Part shown: positions 33,296-41,325 of the stretch, in pieces
Layout: every line of letters starts with the position of its first letter
Position numbering within the stretch: position 1 is the stretch's first letter
Notes under the pieces: generated by a model
Seen by the model: the letters and a program-made list of their open reading frames with translations, nothing else
Database searches by the model: none
What the model was told of the DNA's origin: nothing
Translations under genes and position numbers: made by a program
Assembly (NCBI GenBank): GCA_011049455.1
Contig: DSBL01000052.1
Coordinates: 1 to 43,916 of the forward strand
Source of the DNA: Desulfonatronum sp.
GTDB lineage: Bacteria; Desulfobacterota; Desulfovibrionia; Desulfovibrionales; Desulfonatronaceae
Direction of reading: 5' to 3'
Length of the DNA: 43,916 nucleotides

Positions 33296-33435
33296 CCATC
33301 TGGTGGATCAAACACTCCCAACGGTTTTGGAAAATCAATTGGATCCACTGACATGTTATTTTCTTGCGAGAATTGATCAAGAATGCGAAAATTGCCATCG
33401 GCAATAATCAAAGATTGAGCAACGCCACTTATCCA
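33292..33435 (-). pseudogene. Short protein-like reading frame without a start, possible gene remnant
   Basis: On the minus strand a frame of about 47 codons runs from a stop at 33436-33438 to TAA at 33292-33294 (overlapping the nfo stop on the other strand). It reads like a protein end, with ADGNFRILDQFSQEN and DPIDFPKPLGVFDPPDG, in a spacer that is more AT-rich than the flanking genes. There is no ATG start, only a TTG at 33411. It may be the tail of a decayed gene; I cannot name the family. Confidence 0.3.
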
Positions 33436-33454
33436 TCACATATCAGGAGCACAC

Positions 33455-34987
33455 ATGCCTAAAGTCTATCTGCTCGGCGCGGGGCCGGGCGATCCGGAAC
33501 TGATCACCCTCAAGGCCAAGCGGCTGCTGGAAACCGCGGACACCGTGGTCTACGACTACCTGGCCAATTCACGGTTTTTGACCTGGTGCCGGCCGGACGC
33601 GGAAATTTACTATGTCGGCAAAAAGGGCGGCGACCACACCCTGCCCCAGGACAAGATCAACGCCCTGCTGGTGGAGCGGGCCAAGGCCGGCAAGACCGTG
33701 GCCCGTCTCAAGGGCGGGGATCCGTATGTTTTCGGCCGGGGCGCGGAAGAGGCCGAGGAATTGCTGGAACACGGCATTGACTTCGAGGTCGTGCCCGGCG
33801 TGACTTCGGCCGTGGCCGCTCCGGCCTACGCCGGCATCCCCCTGACCCACCGCCGCTTCGCCTCGTCCGTGTCCTTCATCACCGGCCACGAGGACCCGAC
33901 CAAGCCCGAAAGCGTCCACGACTGGGAGGCCCTGGCCCGAAGCGCCAGCACCCTGGTCTTTTTCATGGGCGTAAAGAATCTGCCGGATATCACCGCCAAT
34001 CTGATCGCGGCCGGACGGTCCGCGCACACCCCGGCGGCCCTGGTCCGCTGGGGCACCACCTGCCGCCAGCGTTCCTTGATTTCCACGCTGGCCGCCATTG
34101 CCCAGGACGCCCAAAAACAGGGTTTTGCCCCGCCGTCTTTGCTGGTGGTGGGCGAAGTGGTTTCCCTGCACGACAAGCTGAACTGGTTTGAGCAGCGGCC
34201 GCTGCTGGGCCGGGGCGTGGTGGTCACCCGGTCCCGGGAGCAGGCCAGCGACGTGGTGACCGCGCTGGAGAATCTCGGCGCCTGCTGCCATGAATTCCCG
34301 ACCATTGCCGTCACGCCCATGGACGATCCCGCGCCCATTCAGGATGCGGCTGCGCAGCTCGGCAGCTACGACTGGGTGGTGTTCACCTCGGTCAACGGAG
34401 TGCGCATGTTCTGGGATGTGCTCGATACGCAAGGGCTGGACGCCCGCGCCTTTGCCGGGACCCAGGTGGCGGCCATCGGACCGGCCACGGCCCAGGGCTT
34501 GGCCGAGCGCGGCGTCAAGGCTGATTTTGTCCCGGCCAAATACGTGGCCGAAGACATTGTCCAAGGCCTGCTGAGCAGAGGCGTGGCCGGAAAACGGGTG
34601 CTCATCCCCAGGGCCGAACAGGCCCGGGAAGTCCTGCCCGAAGAGCTGCTCCGGGCCGGGGCCCGGGTGGAGGTGCTGCCCGTGTACCGCACCCTGCCCG
34701 TGACCACAGGGGCCGAGGAACTCATGACCGCCCTGGACAAGGGCGAGGTGCATTACATCACCTTCACCAGTTCTTCGACAGTGACCAACTTTTTCACGGC
34801 CATTGCACCGGAAGTGATCCAGCGCCACCGGGAAGGGCTGCGCCTGGCCTGCATCGGCCCGGTCACCGCGAGGACACTGAAGGCCCACGGTTTCACCAGC
34901 GACATCCAGCCCGAGGACTACACCATCCCGGCCCTGGTCCAGGCCGTGGTCCAGGACGCCCAGGACCAGAAAGGCGGCCGGCCGTGA
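33455..34987 (+). CDS. cobA: Fused uroporphyrinogen-III C-methyltransferase / uroporphyrinogen-III synthase
   Basis: A 510-residue two-domain enzyme. Residues 1 to about 245 are an SUMT (CobA) methyltransferase with VYLLGAGPGDPELITLKA, RLKGGDPYVFGRG (about 84-96) and VVPGVTSAVAAPAYAGIPLTHR; it adds two methyl groups from SAM to make precorrin-2. Residues about 250-505 are HemD, the synthase that closes and inverts ring D, with GVVVTRSREQASDV, FTSVNGVRMF and FTSSSTVTNFF. The fusion is known in sulfate reducers, where precorrin-2 feeds sirohaem, cobalamin and the alternative haem route. AGGAG lies 6 bases before the ATG. The end overlaps purN as GTGA. Confidence 0.95.
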   Translation: MPKVYLLGAGPGDPELITLKAKRLLETADTVVYDYLANSRFLTWCRPDAEIYYVGKKGGDHTLPQDKINALLVERAKAGKTVARLKGGDPYVFGRGAEEAEELLEHGIDFEVVPGVTSAVAAPAYAGIPLTHRRFASSVSFITGHEDPTKPESVHDWEALARSASTLVFFMGVKNLPDITANLIAAGRSAHTPAALVRWGTTCRQRSLISTLAAIAQDAQKQGFAPPSLLVVGEVVSLHDKLNWFEQRPLLGRGVVVTRSREQASDVVTALENLGACCHEFPTIAVTPMDDPAPIQDAAAQLGSYDWVVFTSVNGVRMFWDVLDTQGLDARAFAGTQVAAIGPATAQGLAERGVKADFVPAKYVAEDIVQGLLSRGVAGKRVLIPRAEQAREVLPEELLRAGARVEVLPVYRTLPVTTGAEELMTALDKGEVHYITFTSSSTVTNFFTAIAPEVIQRHREGLRLACIGPVTARTLKAHGFTSDIQPEDYTIPALVQAVVQDAQDQKGGRP

Positions 34988-35664
34988 CCTTGTCCGTCGG
35001 CGTGCTCGTCTCCGGCGGCGGGTCCAACCTGCAGGCCCTGATCGACCGAATAGAATCAGGCATCCTGGATGCGCGCATCAGCACCGTTATTTCCAACGTC
35101 CCCGGCGTCAAGGGGCTGGAACGGGCCGCCAAGCACGGCATTCCCTCCCAGGTATTGCCCCACCACGACTATCCCAACCGGCGAGCCTACGACCAGGCCC
35201 TTGTCCGCAGCCTGGAACAGGCCGACGTCGAGGCCGTGATCCTGGCCGGGTTCATGCGCGTGGTCGGGCCGGACCTGCTGGCCGCCTTTCCCCGGCGGGT
35301 GCTGAACATCCATCCGGCCCTGCTGCCCGCCTTTCCCGGACTGCACGCCCAAAAGCAGGCGGCGGCCCACGGCGTGCGCCTGGCCGGGTGCACCGTGCAC
35401 TTCGTGGACGAACAGGTGGACCACGGTCCGATCATCATCCAGGCCGCGGTCCCGGCCCAGTCCGGGGACGACGTGGACAGCCTGGGGGCGCGCATTTTGG
35501 CCCTGGAGCACCGCATCTATCCCCAGGCCGTGCAATGGCTGGCCCAGGGCCGTCTGAAGATCCAGGGCAGACAGGTTGTGTTGCTTCCGGCCCGGGTTTT
35601 GCGAGCCGACCCGTCCGGCCTGCCGCCGTGCCTGATCCATCCCATGCTGGAATATGGATTCTGA
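34984..35664 (+). CDS. purN: Phosphoribosylglycinamide formyltransferase
   Basis: A 226-residue enzyme that transfers a formyl group from 10-formyl-tetrahydrofolate to GAR in purine synthesis. The phosphate loop is VSGGGSNLQALI (9-20). The catalytic residues N108 and H110 (LNIHPALLPAF) and D146 (EQVDHGPI) match N106, H108 and D144 of the E. coli enzyme with a constant offset of two. The start is GTG, overlapping the cobA-hemD stop by 4 bases, so translation is coupled to an unrelated cofactor gene. Confidence 0.95.
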   Translation: MTLSVGVLVSGGGSNLQALIDRIESGILDARISTVISNVPGVKGLERAAKHGIPSQVLPHHDYPNRRAYDQALVRSLEQADVEAVILAGFMRVVGPDLLAAFPRRVLNIHPALLPAFPGLHAQKQAAAHGVRLAGCTVHFVDEQVDHGPIIIQAAVPAQSGDDVDSLGARILALEHRIYPQAVQWLAQGRLKIQGRQVVLLPARVLRADPSGLPPCLIHPMLEYGF

Positions 35665-35705
35665 GGCGCATGGGTTGATACTGCAAGCATCAAAGGTCAG
35701 GATAA

Positions 35706-35886
35706 CGGCTGGGCAAACATTGTCTGTTGAGCCTCGCCGCCTGTTTGACCGAGCCTGAGATCGTTCGCCGAACCATTGCCTGACGCAAAAACTACGGCTG
35801 CTTGTTATCATCGCGCAATGGTTCGGCGGCTACGAGATCGGCAAGGGAGTTCCGCCGAGGCTCAACAGACAATGTTTGCCCAGCCG
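35706..35886. repeat. Long foldback repeat (copy C)
   Basis: The 31 bases at 35706-35736 are perfectly complementary to 35856-35886. An inner 14-base stem pairs 35766-35779 (CGCCGAACCATTGC) with 35815-35828. Between the outer and inner arms the two sides do not pair: the left side reads CTGTTTGACCGAGCCTGA and the right side reads CTACGAGATCGGCAAGGGAG. It fills most of the 304-base spacer between purN and the AMMECR1-family gene and contains no gene. Confidence 0.85.
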
Positions 35887-35968
35887 GATAGATGCTCAGG
35901 GGGTCCCATGCGTTTTCTTCCTTTTCTTGGAGTCCGTGGTTCGCCAAGCCCATATTAAGGAGTTTGCA

Positions 35969-36511
35969 ATGAATTTTCGCTTCACATTGACCCAGGCTGA
36001 AAAAGACTCTCTGCACGAACTGGTCCGGCTGAGCATTCGCAGCCGATTCGAACCTGACGTGCGTCTGCCAACGGCTGTGTCCGAAAAACTGGAGCAGCCC
36101 TTCGGGGCCTTTGTCACCCTGAAAAAACACGGGCATCTCAGGGGCTGCATCGGCCATGTCGTCGGCGACAAACCCTTGCGCGAGACCATTGCCGAGATGG
36201 CCCGGGCCGCGGCGTTCAACGATCCGCGGTTCCCGCCTCTGGCCGTGGACGAACTGGCCGGCCTGGACGTGGAAATCTCCATTCTCAGTCCTTTGACGCC
36301 TTGCGCGCCGGGCGATGTCGAGCCCGGCCGCCACGGCCTGCTCATCCGCCGGGGCATTCACTCCGGTCTGCTTCTGCCCCAGGTAGCCAGGGAATACGGC
36401 TGGGACCGGAACACCTTTCTGGCCCAGACCTGCCGCAAGGCCGGCCTGCACCCAACGGCTTGGCAGGAGCAGGGCACGGACATTTTCTGCTTTGAAGCCG
36501 AGGTCTTCTGA
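35969..36511 (+). CDS. AMMECR1-family protein (AmmeMemoRadiSam system protein A)
   Basis: A 180-residue protein matching the AMMECR1 domain along its length, with the near-invariant LRGCIG motif at 57-62 inside GAFVTLKKHGHLRGCIGHV, then AAFNDPRFPPLAVDEL and the C-terminal TFLAQTCRKAGLHPTAW. In many prokaryotes this gene sits with a Memo-like and a radical-SAM gene (AmmeMemoRadiSam); neither partner is in the window, so it is an orphan here. The molecular activity is unknown. ATG at 35969 is chosen because AAGGAG lies 6 bases upstream; a longer frame runs into the foldback repeat. Confidence 0.9.
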   Translation: MNFRFTLTQAEKDSLHELVRLSIRSRFEPDVRLPTAVSEKLEQPFGAFVTLKKHGHLRGCIGHVVGDKPLRETIAEMARAAAFNDPRFPPLAVDELAGLDVEISILSPLTPCAPGDVEPGRHGLLIRRGIHSGLLLPQVAREYGWDRNTFLAQTCRKAGLHPTAWQEQGTDIFCFEAEVF

Positions 36512-36567
36512 CATTTGAGATTCATCCGGGTGTTTTTGAATTGGCGCACAACTACTCACCACATTTG

Positions 36568-36838
36568 ATTAACACTACAGCGACATTTTCTGGTCAAATT
36601 TGTCATTGCGAGGTATTGCATGGGGGCTGCGTTTACATGTTTTTCAAGCGTTGCACTGTCTGACCGAGCTTGCCTGCGTTGGTCAGAACCGATGCCGGAC
36701 ATTCTGCAAAACGATTTGCCCTTTTCAGCGCATCGGTTTTGACCAACGCAGGCAGCGAAGAAGTTTGCAACGCAAGAAAAACATGTAAACGAGGCCTGCT
36801 TCCGTGAACATTTTCTAAAGTGTCGCTGTATTGTTAAT
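36568..36838. repeat. MITE-like foldback repeat with terminal inverted repeats (copy A)
   Basis: A 271-base element. Its ends, ATTAACACTACAGCGACA (36568-36585) and the complement of TGTCGCTGTATTGTTAAT (36821-36838), match at all but one position. Inside is a second foldback: GTTTACATGTTTTTCAAGCG (36630-36649) pairs with CGCAAGAAAAACATGTAAAC (36771-36790), and CCTGCGTTGGTCAGAACCGA pairs with the arm around 36728-36754. The core has CTGTCTGACCGAGCTT on the left and AGCGAAGAAGTTTG on the right. It encodes no transposase. A half copy lies at 6681-6797. It and the next repeat fill the 648-base spacer before the NlpC/P60 gene. Confidence 0.85.
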
Positions 36839-37010
36839 GGCTGGGTTGCCGTGTTTTGGCTTTGTCGCTTGTCTGACTGAACCTGGCATCGTTCGTCGAA
36901 CCATTGCCAAACGCAGACGGCACACACTTTCGTTCCCTGACTGCAATGGTTCGACGGTACGAGGCCAAAGAAGGAGTTGCGACGGAGTCAAAACACGGCA
37001 ACCCAGCCAT
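36837..37010. repeat. Long foldback repeat (copy B), abutting copy A
   Basis: The 22 bases at 36837-36858 are perfectly complementary to 36989-37010 (CAAAACACGGCAACCCAGCC and two more). The inner 14-base stem pairs CGTCGAACCATTGC (36894-36907) with GCAATGGTTCGACG (36943-36956) and differs from that of copy C by one compensated base pair. The left unpaired side is TTGTCTGACTGAACCTGG and the right is TACGAGGCCAAAGAAGGAG. It begins exactly where copy A ends. No gene is present; from 37011 to 37159 I see only AT-rich sequence leading to the NlpC/P60 start. Confidence 0.85.
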
Positions 37011-37159
37011 GCTCCGTGGGCACTTTTGTGTTTTGCTGAATAGATACGAATTGACAAGTCTTGACTTCAAAAAGTAGGAACTTCTGGAGCAATGTGTTGG
37101 ACTGAAAAAACATGGCCTTGACACCCGTGCTCCAAGTCCATGAAACGCAACATTTTTTG

Positions 37160-37663
37160 ATGACTCCCTCAAAATCCTGCATATCGCGAAACAACTCGTC
37201 CTGTTGTGTCTTGTTTTTGGCCTTGCTGGGCCTGCTGTTTTCAACAGGGTGCGCACCGAGACACGCTCCCCCGCGGCCCGCGGCCCCGGGCAGCCTGGCC
37301 CACTCCGTGGTCCAAACCGCGCGTTCCCAGGTCGGTATTCCCTATAAACGAGCAGGCATCTCCCCGCACACTGGATTTGATTGCTCCGGCCTCGTGAACT
37401 GGGTTTACGCCCAACATGGGTTTTCTTTGCCCAGGACCAGCGCCGGGATTTTCGGCCAAGGCATGACCGTGCCCGTGCAAGACTTGCGTGCCGGTGATCT
37501 GGTATTCTTTCGCATCGGCAAGCAAAACAGGATCCATGTGGGCATTGCCACGGGCCAGGGCACGTTCATTCACAGCCCCAAACCCGGCCAACGAGTCCGG
37601 GAGGAAAATCTCTTTGCCGCCTACTGGGCGCAACGCAAAATCGGAGTACGCAGGGTCCTCTGA
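37160..37663 (+). CDS. NlpC/P60-family lipoprotein (cell-wall peptidase)
   Basis: A 167-residue outer-membrane or periplasmic lipoprotein with an NlpC/P60 cysteine peptidase domain. The signal peptide ends in the lipobox FSTGC with C31 as the lipidated residue. The catalytic set is C75 (GFDCSGLVNWVY), H126 (RIHVGIA) and H138 (FIHSPKPG). It is expected to cut peptidoglycan stem peptides, as Spr/MepS does. The ATG at 37160 gives a signal peptide of normal length; an ATG at 37112 would add 16 residues and no clear ribosome binding site marks either start. Confidence 0.88.
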   Translation: MTPSKSCISRNNSSCCVLFLALLGLLFSTGCAPRHAPPRPAAPGSLAHSVVQTARSQVGIPYKRAGISPHTGFDCSGLVNWVYAQHGFSLPRTSAGIFGQGMTVPVQDLRAGDLVFFRIGKQNRIHVGIATGQGTFIHSPKPGQRVREENLFAAYWAQRKIGVRRVL

Positions 37664-37683
37664 CAGGCGTCTTTCGTTATTTG

Positions 37684-38457
37684 TCACCCGTCTTCGGTTT
37701 TTCGCCTCTGGACCGCCCATCCCACTTGGCGGCACACGCCCATGAGCACGTTGAACTCCTCGCGGCGCAGGTCCATGCGTTGCACCAGGCGACGCACCCG
37801 TAACATCCAATAATCCGGATTGTCGTCCTTGATGAAGTCAATGGCGGTCAGGGTCTGTTTGAGCAAGTCGAACAGGACTTCCTGTTCGGCATGGGTCACA
37901 TGGCGTGAAGTCGGCGCCGTGCCTGCCCCCGACGCCTTCGAAGCGGCCAGAAGACACTCGTACAAGAGGATGAGTACGGCCTGGGCCAGATTCAAGGACA
38001 CCCCCATCCGGGCCGTGGGGATGTGGACCAAATGACTGCAGGTCTCAATCTGGGCATTGCCCAGCCCCCGGTCCTCAGGGCCGAACAACAGGGCCACGTC
38101 ATGGCCGTCGTGCATCTGCCGCGCGATATTTGCCGCTGCCTGGGCCGGACTGAGCAGATGCCTGCGCCACCCGCCGAGGCGGGCCGTGGTTCCGTAGACC
38201 TGGGTGAAGCCGCTCAAGGCCCGGGGCAGGTCAGGAACATGGATCGCCTGCTTCAGCAGGTGCGCGGCATGAACCGTGGCCAGGGGCAGCGCCTGCTTCT
38301 GGTCAAAGTCGCGCGGGTCCACCAGGATGATCCGCTCGCAGCCCGTGTTCAGGCAGGCCCGGGCCACGGCGCCGACATTCTCGGCATATTTGGGCCTGTA
38401 CAGAACCACGGCAAGATGTTGGCCGAGCAAGGAAGCGGCAAGATCCATCGGGGGCAT
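37684..38457 (-). CDS. trmJ: tRNA (cytidine/uridine-2'-O-)-methyltransferase TrmJ-type
   Basis: A 257-residue SPOUT (SpoU) methyltransferase. Motif 1 is VVLYRPKYAENVGAVARAC, motif 2 is ALLFGPEDRGLGN and motif 3 is ARMGVSLNLAQAVLILLYE, which form the SAM-binding knot. The C-terminal extension (about 180-257), with FNVLMGVCRQ, is the TrmJ-type tail. TrmJ methylates position 32 in tRNA. It is convergent with the NlpC/P60 gene, with 20 bases between stops. No clear Shine-Dalgarno sequence precedes ATG at 38457; a second ATG lies three codons later. Confidence 0.9.
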   Translation of the reverse strand: MPPMDLAASLLGQHLAVVLYRPKYAENVGAVARACLNTGCERIILVDPRDFDQKQALPLATVHAAHLLKQAIHVPDLPRALSGFTQVYGTTARLGGWRRHLLSPAQAAANIARQMHDGHDVALLFGPEDRGLGNAQIETCSHLVHIPTARMGVSLNLAQAVLILLYECLLAASKASGAGTAPTSRHVTHAEQEVLFDLLKQTLTAIDFIKDDNPDYWMLRVRRLVQRMDLRREEFNVLMGVCRQVGWAVQRRKTEDG

Positions 38458-38506
38458 AAGGACTTTAACCCAGGCGGCTGCGCCGTGTTTTTAAAGCGTT
38501 GTCGCG

Positions 38507-38570
38507 CTGTTTGACCGAGCCAGGCTCCGGATCAGGCCGCATGGCCGTGAAGAGGCGGCAAAGTTTTACA
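38507..38570. repeat. Degenerate copy of the foldback-repeat core (copy D)
   Basis: CTGTTTGACCGAGCC (38507-38521) matches the left core motif of the repeats at 35706-35886 and 36837-37010, and GGCGGCAAAGTTTTAC further right resembles the right motif. The inner stem is poor and no long outer arm is left. It lies between trmJ and the YchF-like gene and overlaps the last codons of the latter. Confidence 0.5.
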
Positions 38571-39579
38571 CATTGAACCGGAACTCGATAATGTCGCCGT
38601 CTTTGACAATGTAATCCTTGCCCTCCAGACGCAGGAGCCCCCGTTCCTTGGCCGTCTTGAAGGTCCTGCAGGCCAGGAAGTCCTCCCAGCCAAGCACCTC
38701 GGCCCGGATGAACCCGCGCTGGATGTCCGAATGGATCACCCCGGCGGCCTCCACCGCTGGCAGCCCCCTGCGCAGGGGCCAAGCCCGGACTTCCTTGTCC
38801 CCGGCGGTCAGAAACGTGATCAGCCCCAGCAGGGCGTAAACCCCGCCGACCACCCGATCCAGGGCCGAATGCTCCACCCCCAGGTCGCTCATGAAGGCTT
38901 GCCGTTCTTCCAGGTCCTGGATCTCGGAGAGTTCCCGCTCCAGTCTGGCGGAGACGGCCAAATGGACCACGCCCTCTCCGGCCTCGGGCATGATGAACCC
39001 GCCCAGCGCGTCTTCGCCCACGTTCCAGGCCCAGAGCACGGGCTTGGCCGAGAGGAAGCGAAAGCCTTTCAGTTTCGGCTGGGAGGAAAGTTCCGGGCTT
39101 TCCCGCAATGGACGTTCTTTATCCAGATGTTCCCGGGCTTGCAGCAGGGCGTTTTCCTCTTCAACGTCATGCAGGTGCTTGGCCTTTTTCCTGTCCTGGG
39201 CGATGCGCTCCAGACGCTTCTCCACCACCGCCAGATCCGCGATGATGAAGTCCGCTTCCAGGGCCTGCAACTGCTCCCGCGGATCTGCCGCGCCGGAAAA
39301 ACCGTCCAGCACGGCCAGCAGGCAATCATACGGCCGCACCTCGTTGAGCACCCGGTCCCCCAGGCCGCCGCCCTTGGCACCGGCAGCGCCGGGCAGGTCC
39401 AAAAACTCGATCTCCGTGAAGGTGATCTTGGGCGGATGATACAGATCCGCCAGGGGCTGCAGGCGCGGTTCCGGCACCTTGACCATGGCCCGTCCCGCAT
39501 GCAGGGCCGCGGGTCCGGCCAAGGCCGCGAACAACTCGCTTTTGCCCGCGCCGGCAAAGCCGATCAATGCTGTTTTCAT
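38566..39579 (-). CDS. YchF/Obg-like P-loop protein, divergent form
   Basis: A 337-residue TRAFAC-class nucleotide-binding protein. G1 is GFAGAGKS (7-14), G3 is in EFLDLPGAAGAKGGGLGD and G4 is WNVGED, an N-V-x-E form like that of YchF, which prefers ATP. The C-terminus has the YchF DUF933/TGS block GVIHSDIQRGFIRAEVLGWEDF and ends DYIVKDGDIIEFRFNV. Canonical YchF reads GLPNVGKS and DIAGLVKGAS in the first two motifs and is about 363 residues, so this is a related but separate lineage rather than the housekeeping YchF. The central coiled coil is present (LHDVEEENALLQAREHL). Confidence 0.82.
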   Translation of the reverse strand: MKTALIGFAGAGKSELFAALAGPAALHAGRAMVKVPEPRLQPLADLYHPPKITFTEIEFLDLPGAAGAKGGGLGDRVLNEVRPYDCLLAVLDGFSGAADPREQLQALEADFIIADLAVVEKRLERIAQDRKKAKHLHDVEEENALLQAREHLDKERPLRESPELSSQPKLKGFRFLSAKPVLWAWNVGEDALGGFIMPEAGEGVVHLAVSARLERELSEIQDLEERQAFMSDLGVEHSALDRVVGGVYALLGLITFLTAGDKEVRAWPLRRGLPAVEAAGVIHSDIQRGFIRAEVLGWEDFLACRTFKTAKERGLLRLEGKDYIVKDGDIIEFRFNV

Positions 39580-39705
39580 GGGTCACTCCGTGATGATATT
39601 TGGTGCAGATGCGGATAGGGGCATCCCGGCGCGTTGTCAAAACCCCTTGCCCCCTGCGCGGCCTTGGGATAGTGCCTTGTCCGCAAGCCAAGGAGGGAAA
39701 AGCGT

Positions 39706-39996
39706 ATGCAGGATGCACGAGGACTGTACTATCATCCCTTGCCCGCCAACAAAAAGGAACGAATGTACGTCCGGGAGCGGGCCGGGCAGGTGGAATTCCG
39801 GCTCTGGAACCAGGAAAACCCCCAGGTTTGGGACAAACACGAGTGGCTGACCTTTGACGTGATTCAGCAAGCTGCGGCCCAGTACAAAGGGCAAGGGGAT
39901 TCGCCCCTGGCCTTGTACGATTTGGACGTGGCCCTGGCCCTGATCCGGGAAGAACGGCTCAAGAAAGCTCAGGCCGTGAACACGCCATCCTCGTAG
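39706..39996 (+). CDS. Small conserved-looking 96-residue protein
   Basis: I do not recognise a named family. It is soluble, with a basic N-terminal part (YYHPLPANKKERMYVRER), a tryptophan-rich core (FRLWNQENPQVWDKHEWL) and a C-terminal helix. The start is well supported: AGGAGGG lies 9 bases before ATG at 39706. Its 3' end overlaps the convergent M29 peptidase gene by 28 bases. It reads like a genuine protein because codon use and charge pattern are consistent, and the frame has a strong ribosome site. Confidence 0.72.
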   Translation: MQDARGLYYHPLPANKKERMYVRERAGQVEFRLWNQENPQVWDKHEWLTFDVIQQAAAQYKGQGDSPLALYDLDVALALIREERLKKAQAVNTPSS

Positions 39997-41198
39997 ATCA
40001 CCTTATGGGACCCGTCGGCCAGCCTGGCCGTGACCTTTTTTTGTTCCGTGTTCACCAGGTCCCAGTGCTGGGTTGACTCGTTGAACCCCAGTTCATGGCG
40101 GCGCAAGTGCGTGAAATCCGCCGGTTCTCCGGAAAAGGCATCCGGATGGCTGGCTCCCAGGGCAATATGGCAATTGCCGGCCTGCCCCCCGATATTCTCG
40201 TCATACAAGGTGGCGGCCATGAATGCGTTGATCCGGGAGTGCTCTTTGCTGGTCATGGAAAATTCTCCAACCCTCCATGCTCCCTCCTCCAGGGCCATGA
40301 ACCGGCGCATCCGATCCACGCCGGAGCCGGACTGCACATGGACCACCCGGCCCTGCTGAAAAGTTAAACGAACGTCCTCCACCCGAACCCCGCCCATGTA
40401 CAAGGGCTGATCGGCCTTGTAGACGCCTTCCGTGCGGCGGCTGTCCGGCGAGGTGTAAATCTCAAAACTGGGCATGTTCCTTCCGGTCAATCCCAGCCAT
40501 TTTCGCTGCTCACCCAAAGGCACCGTCAGATCCACGTTTTCGGACTGAACATGCAGTTCACTGACCCCAAGCCCGTTGAGCCAATCAATGATCGCGTGCT
40601 GCTCGCGCCAAAACCTTTTCCATTCCCGCACCGGATCAGCGCTGCCCAGCAGACAGGCCTTGCGAATCTGCGCGGCATAGGCGGACAGCGGCATACCGGC
40701 CGCATCAGCCAATGATTGCGTGGGATACACGGCCATGGTCCGCCCAAGGGCGTGCCGCAGTTCCCGGAAAAAGAGCATCTCCTGAAGTTGGGCCCGGGCG
40801 TTTTCCCGTCTGGCCTGGAGTTCAGGATCAACGCTCTCAAGATACGTCAAGGATTCCGGGGCCAAAAGTCGGATCAATCCGTTCACGCCGCCCATGCGCT
40901 CGCGTTCTCCCGGGGCCACAATGTTCAGGCGCTTGTTGTTCGCCAGGGTGAGATAACTGTATTCCATCAGACTGCCGGCGCGTTGGTGCTGCAGGGGAAC
41001 CAGGCCTCTTTCCAAAATCCGTACGTACAGCACTTCGGCCAATTCCCGGGCCGGTTGGTCGTATTCTATGAGGACCGTCTCACTGCCCCGGAAGGGCTTT
41101 CCCCTGGAAATCTCCGCGGCCCACAACAGGACATCGGCATAGCGTTCAAGCTCTTCTTGCGTGAATAACGCCGAAGCGTTTTCGTCGGTATTGTTCAT
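39969..41198 (-). CDS. M29-family aminopeptidase
   Basis: A 409-residue metallo-aminopeptidase of the thermophilic aminopeptidase (AmpS/AmpT) family, which removes N-terminal residues using two metal ions. Typical parts are ELERYADVLLWAAEISRGK at the start, VLIEYDQPARELAEVLYVRI, the acidic metal region FMALEEGAWRVGEFSMTS, and LYDENIGGQAGNCHIALG near the end. Length is normal. ATG at 41198 is chosen because an upstream extension of 56 residues is low in family likeness. It is divergent from the metallo-hydrolase gene. Confidence 0.9.
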   Translation of the reverse strand: MNNTDENASALFTQEELERYADVLLWAAEISRGKPFRGSETVLIEYDQPARELAEVLYVRILERGLVPLQHQRAGSLMEYSYLTLANNKRLNIVAPGERERMGGVNGLIRLLAPESLTYLESVDPELQARRENARAQLQEMLFFRELRHALGRTMAVYPTQSLADAAGMPLSAYAAQIRKACLLGSADPVREWKRFWREQHAIIDWLNGLGVSELHVQSENVDLTVPLGEQRKWLGLTGRNMPSFEIYTSPDSRRTEGVYKADQPLYMGGVRVEDVRLTFQQGRVVHVQSGSGVDRMRRFMALEEGAWRVGEFSMTSKEHSRINAFMAATLYDENIGGQAGNCHIALGASHPDAFSGEPADFTHLRRHELGFNESTQHWDLVNTEQKKVTARLADGSHKVIYEDGVFTA

Positions 41199-41325
41199 CA
41201 CCTGGCAAAGCCTCCTCGTCTCTTCTGCCTTCAAAATCGCACCCTTGCACCGTTCCGGAGCACATGGCCAAACCCATGCCTGAGCCGGGACCATGAAGGA
41301 TTGCCCCTGTTTCGCGATGGGAGTA

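Noticed and set aside
35706-37010. CRISPR array formed by the repeated segments
   Set aside because: The repeats are long palindromes with unequal spacing and no unique spacers of constant length, and no cas gene is near.
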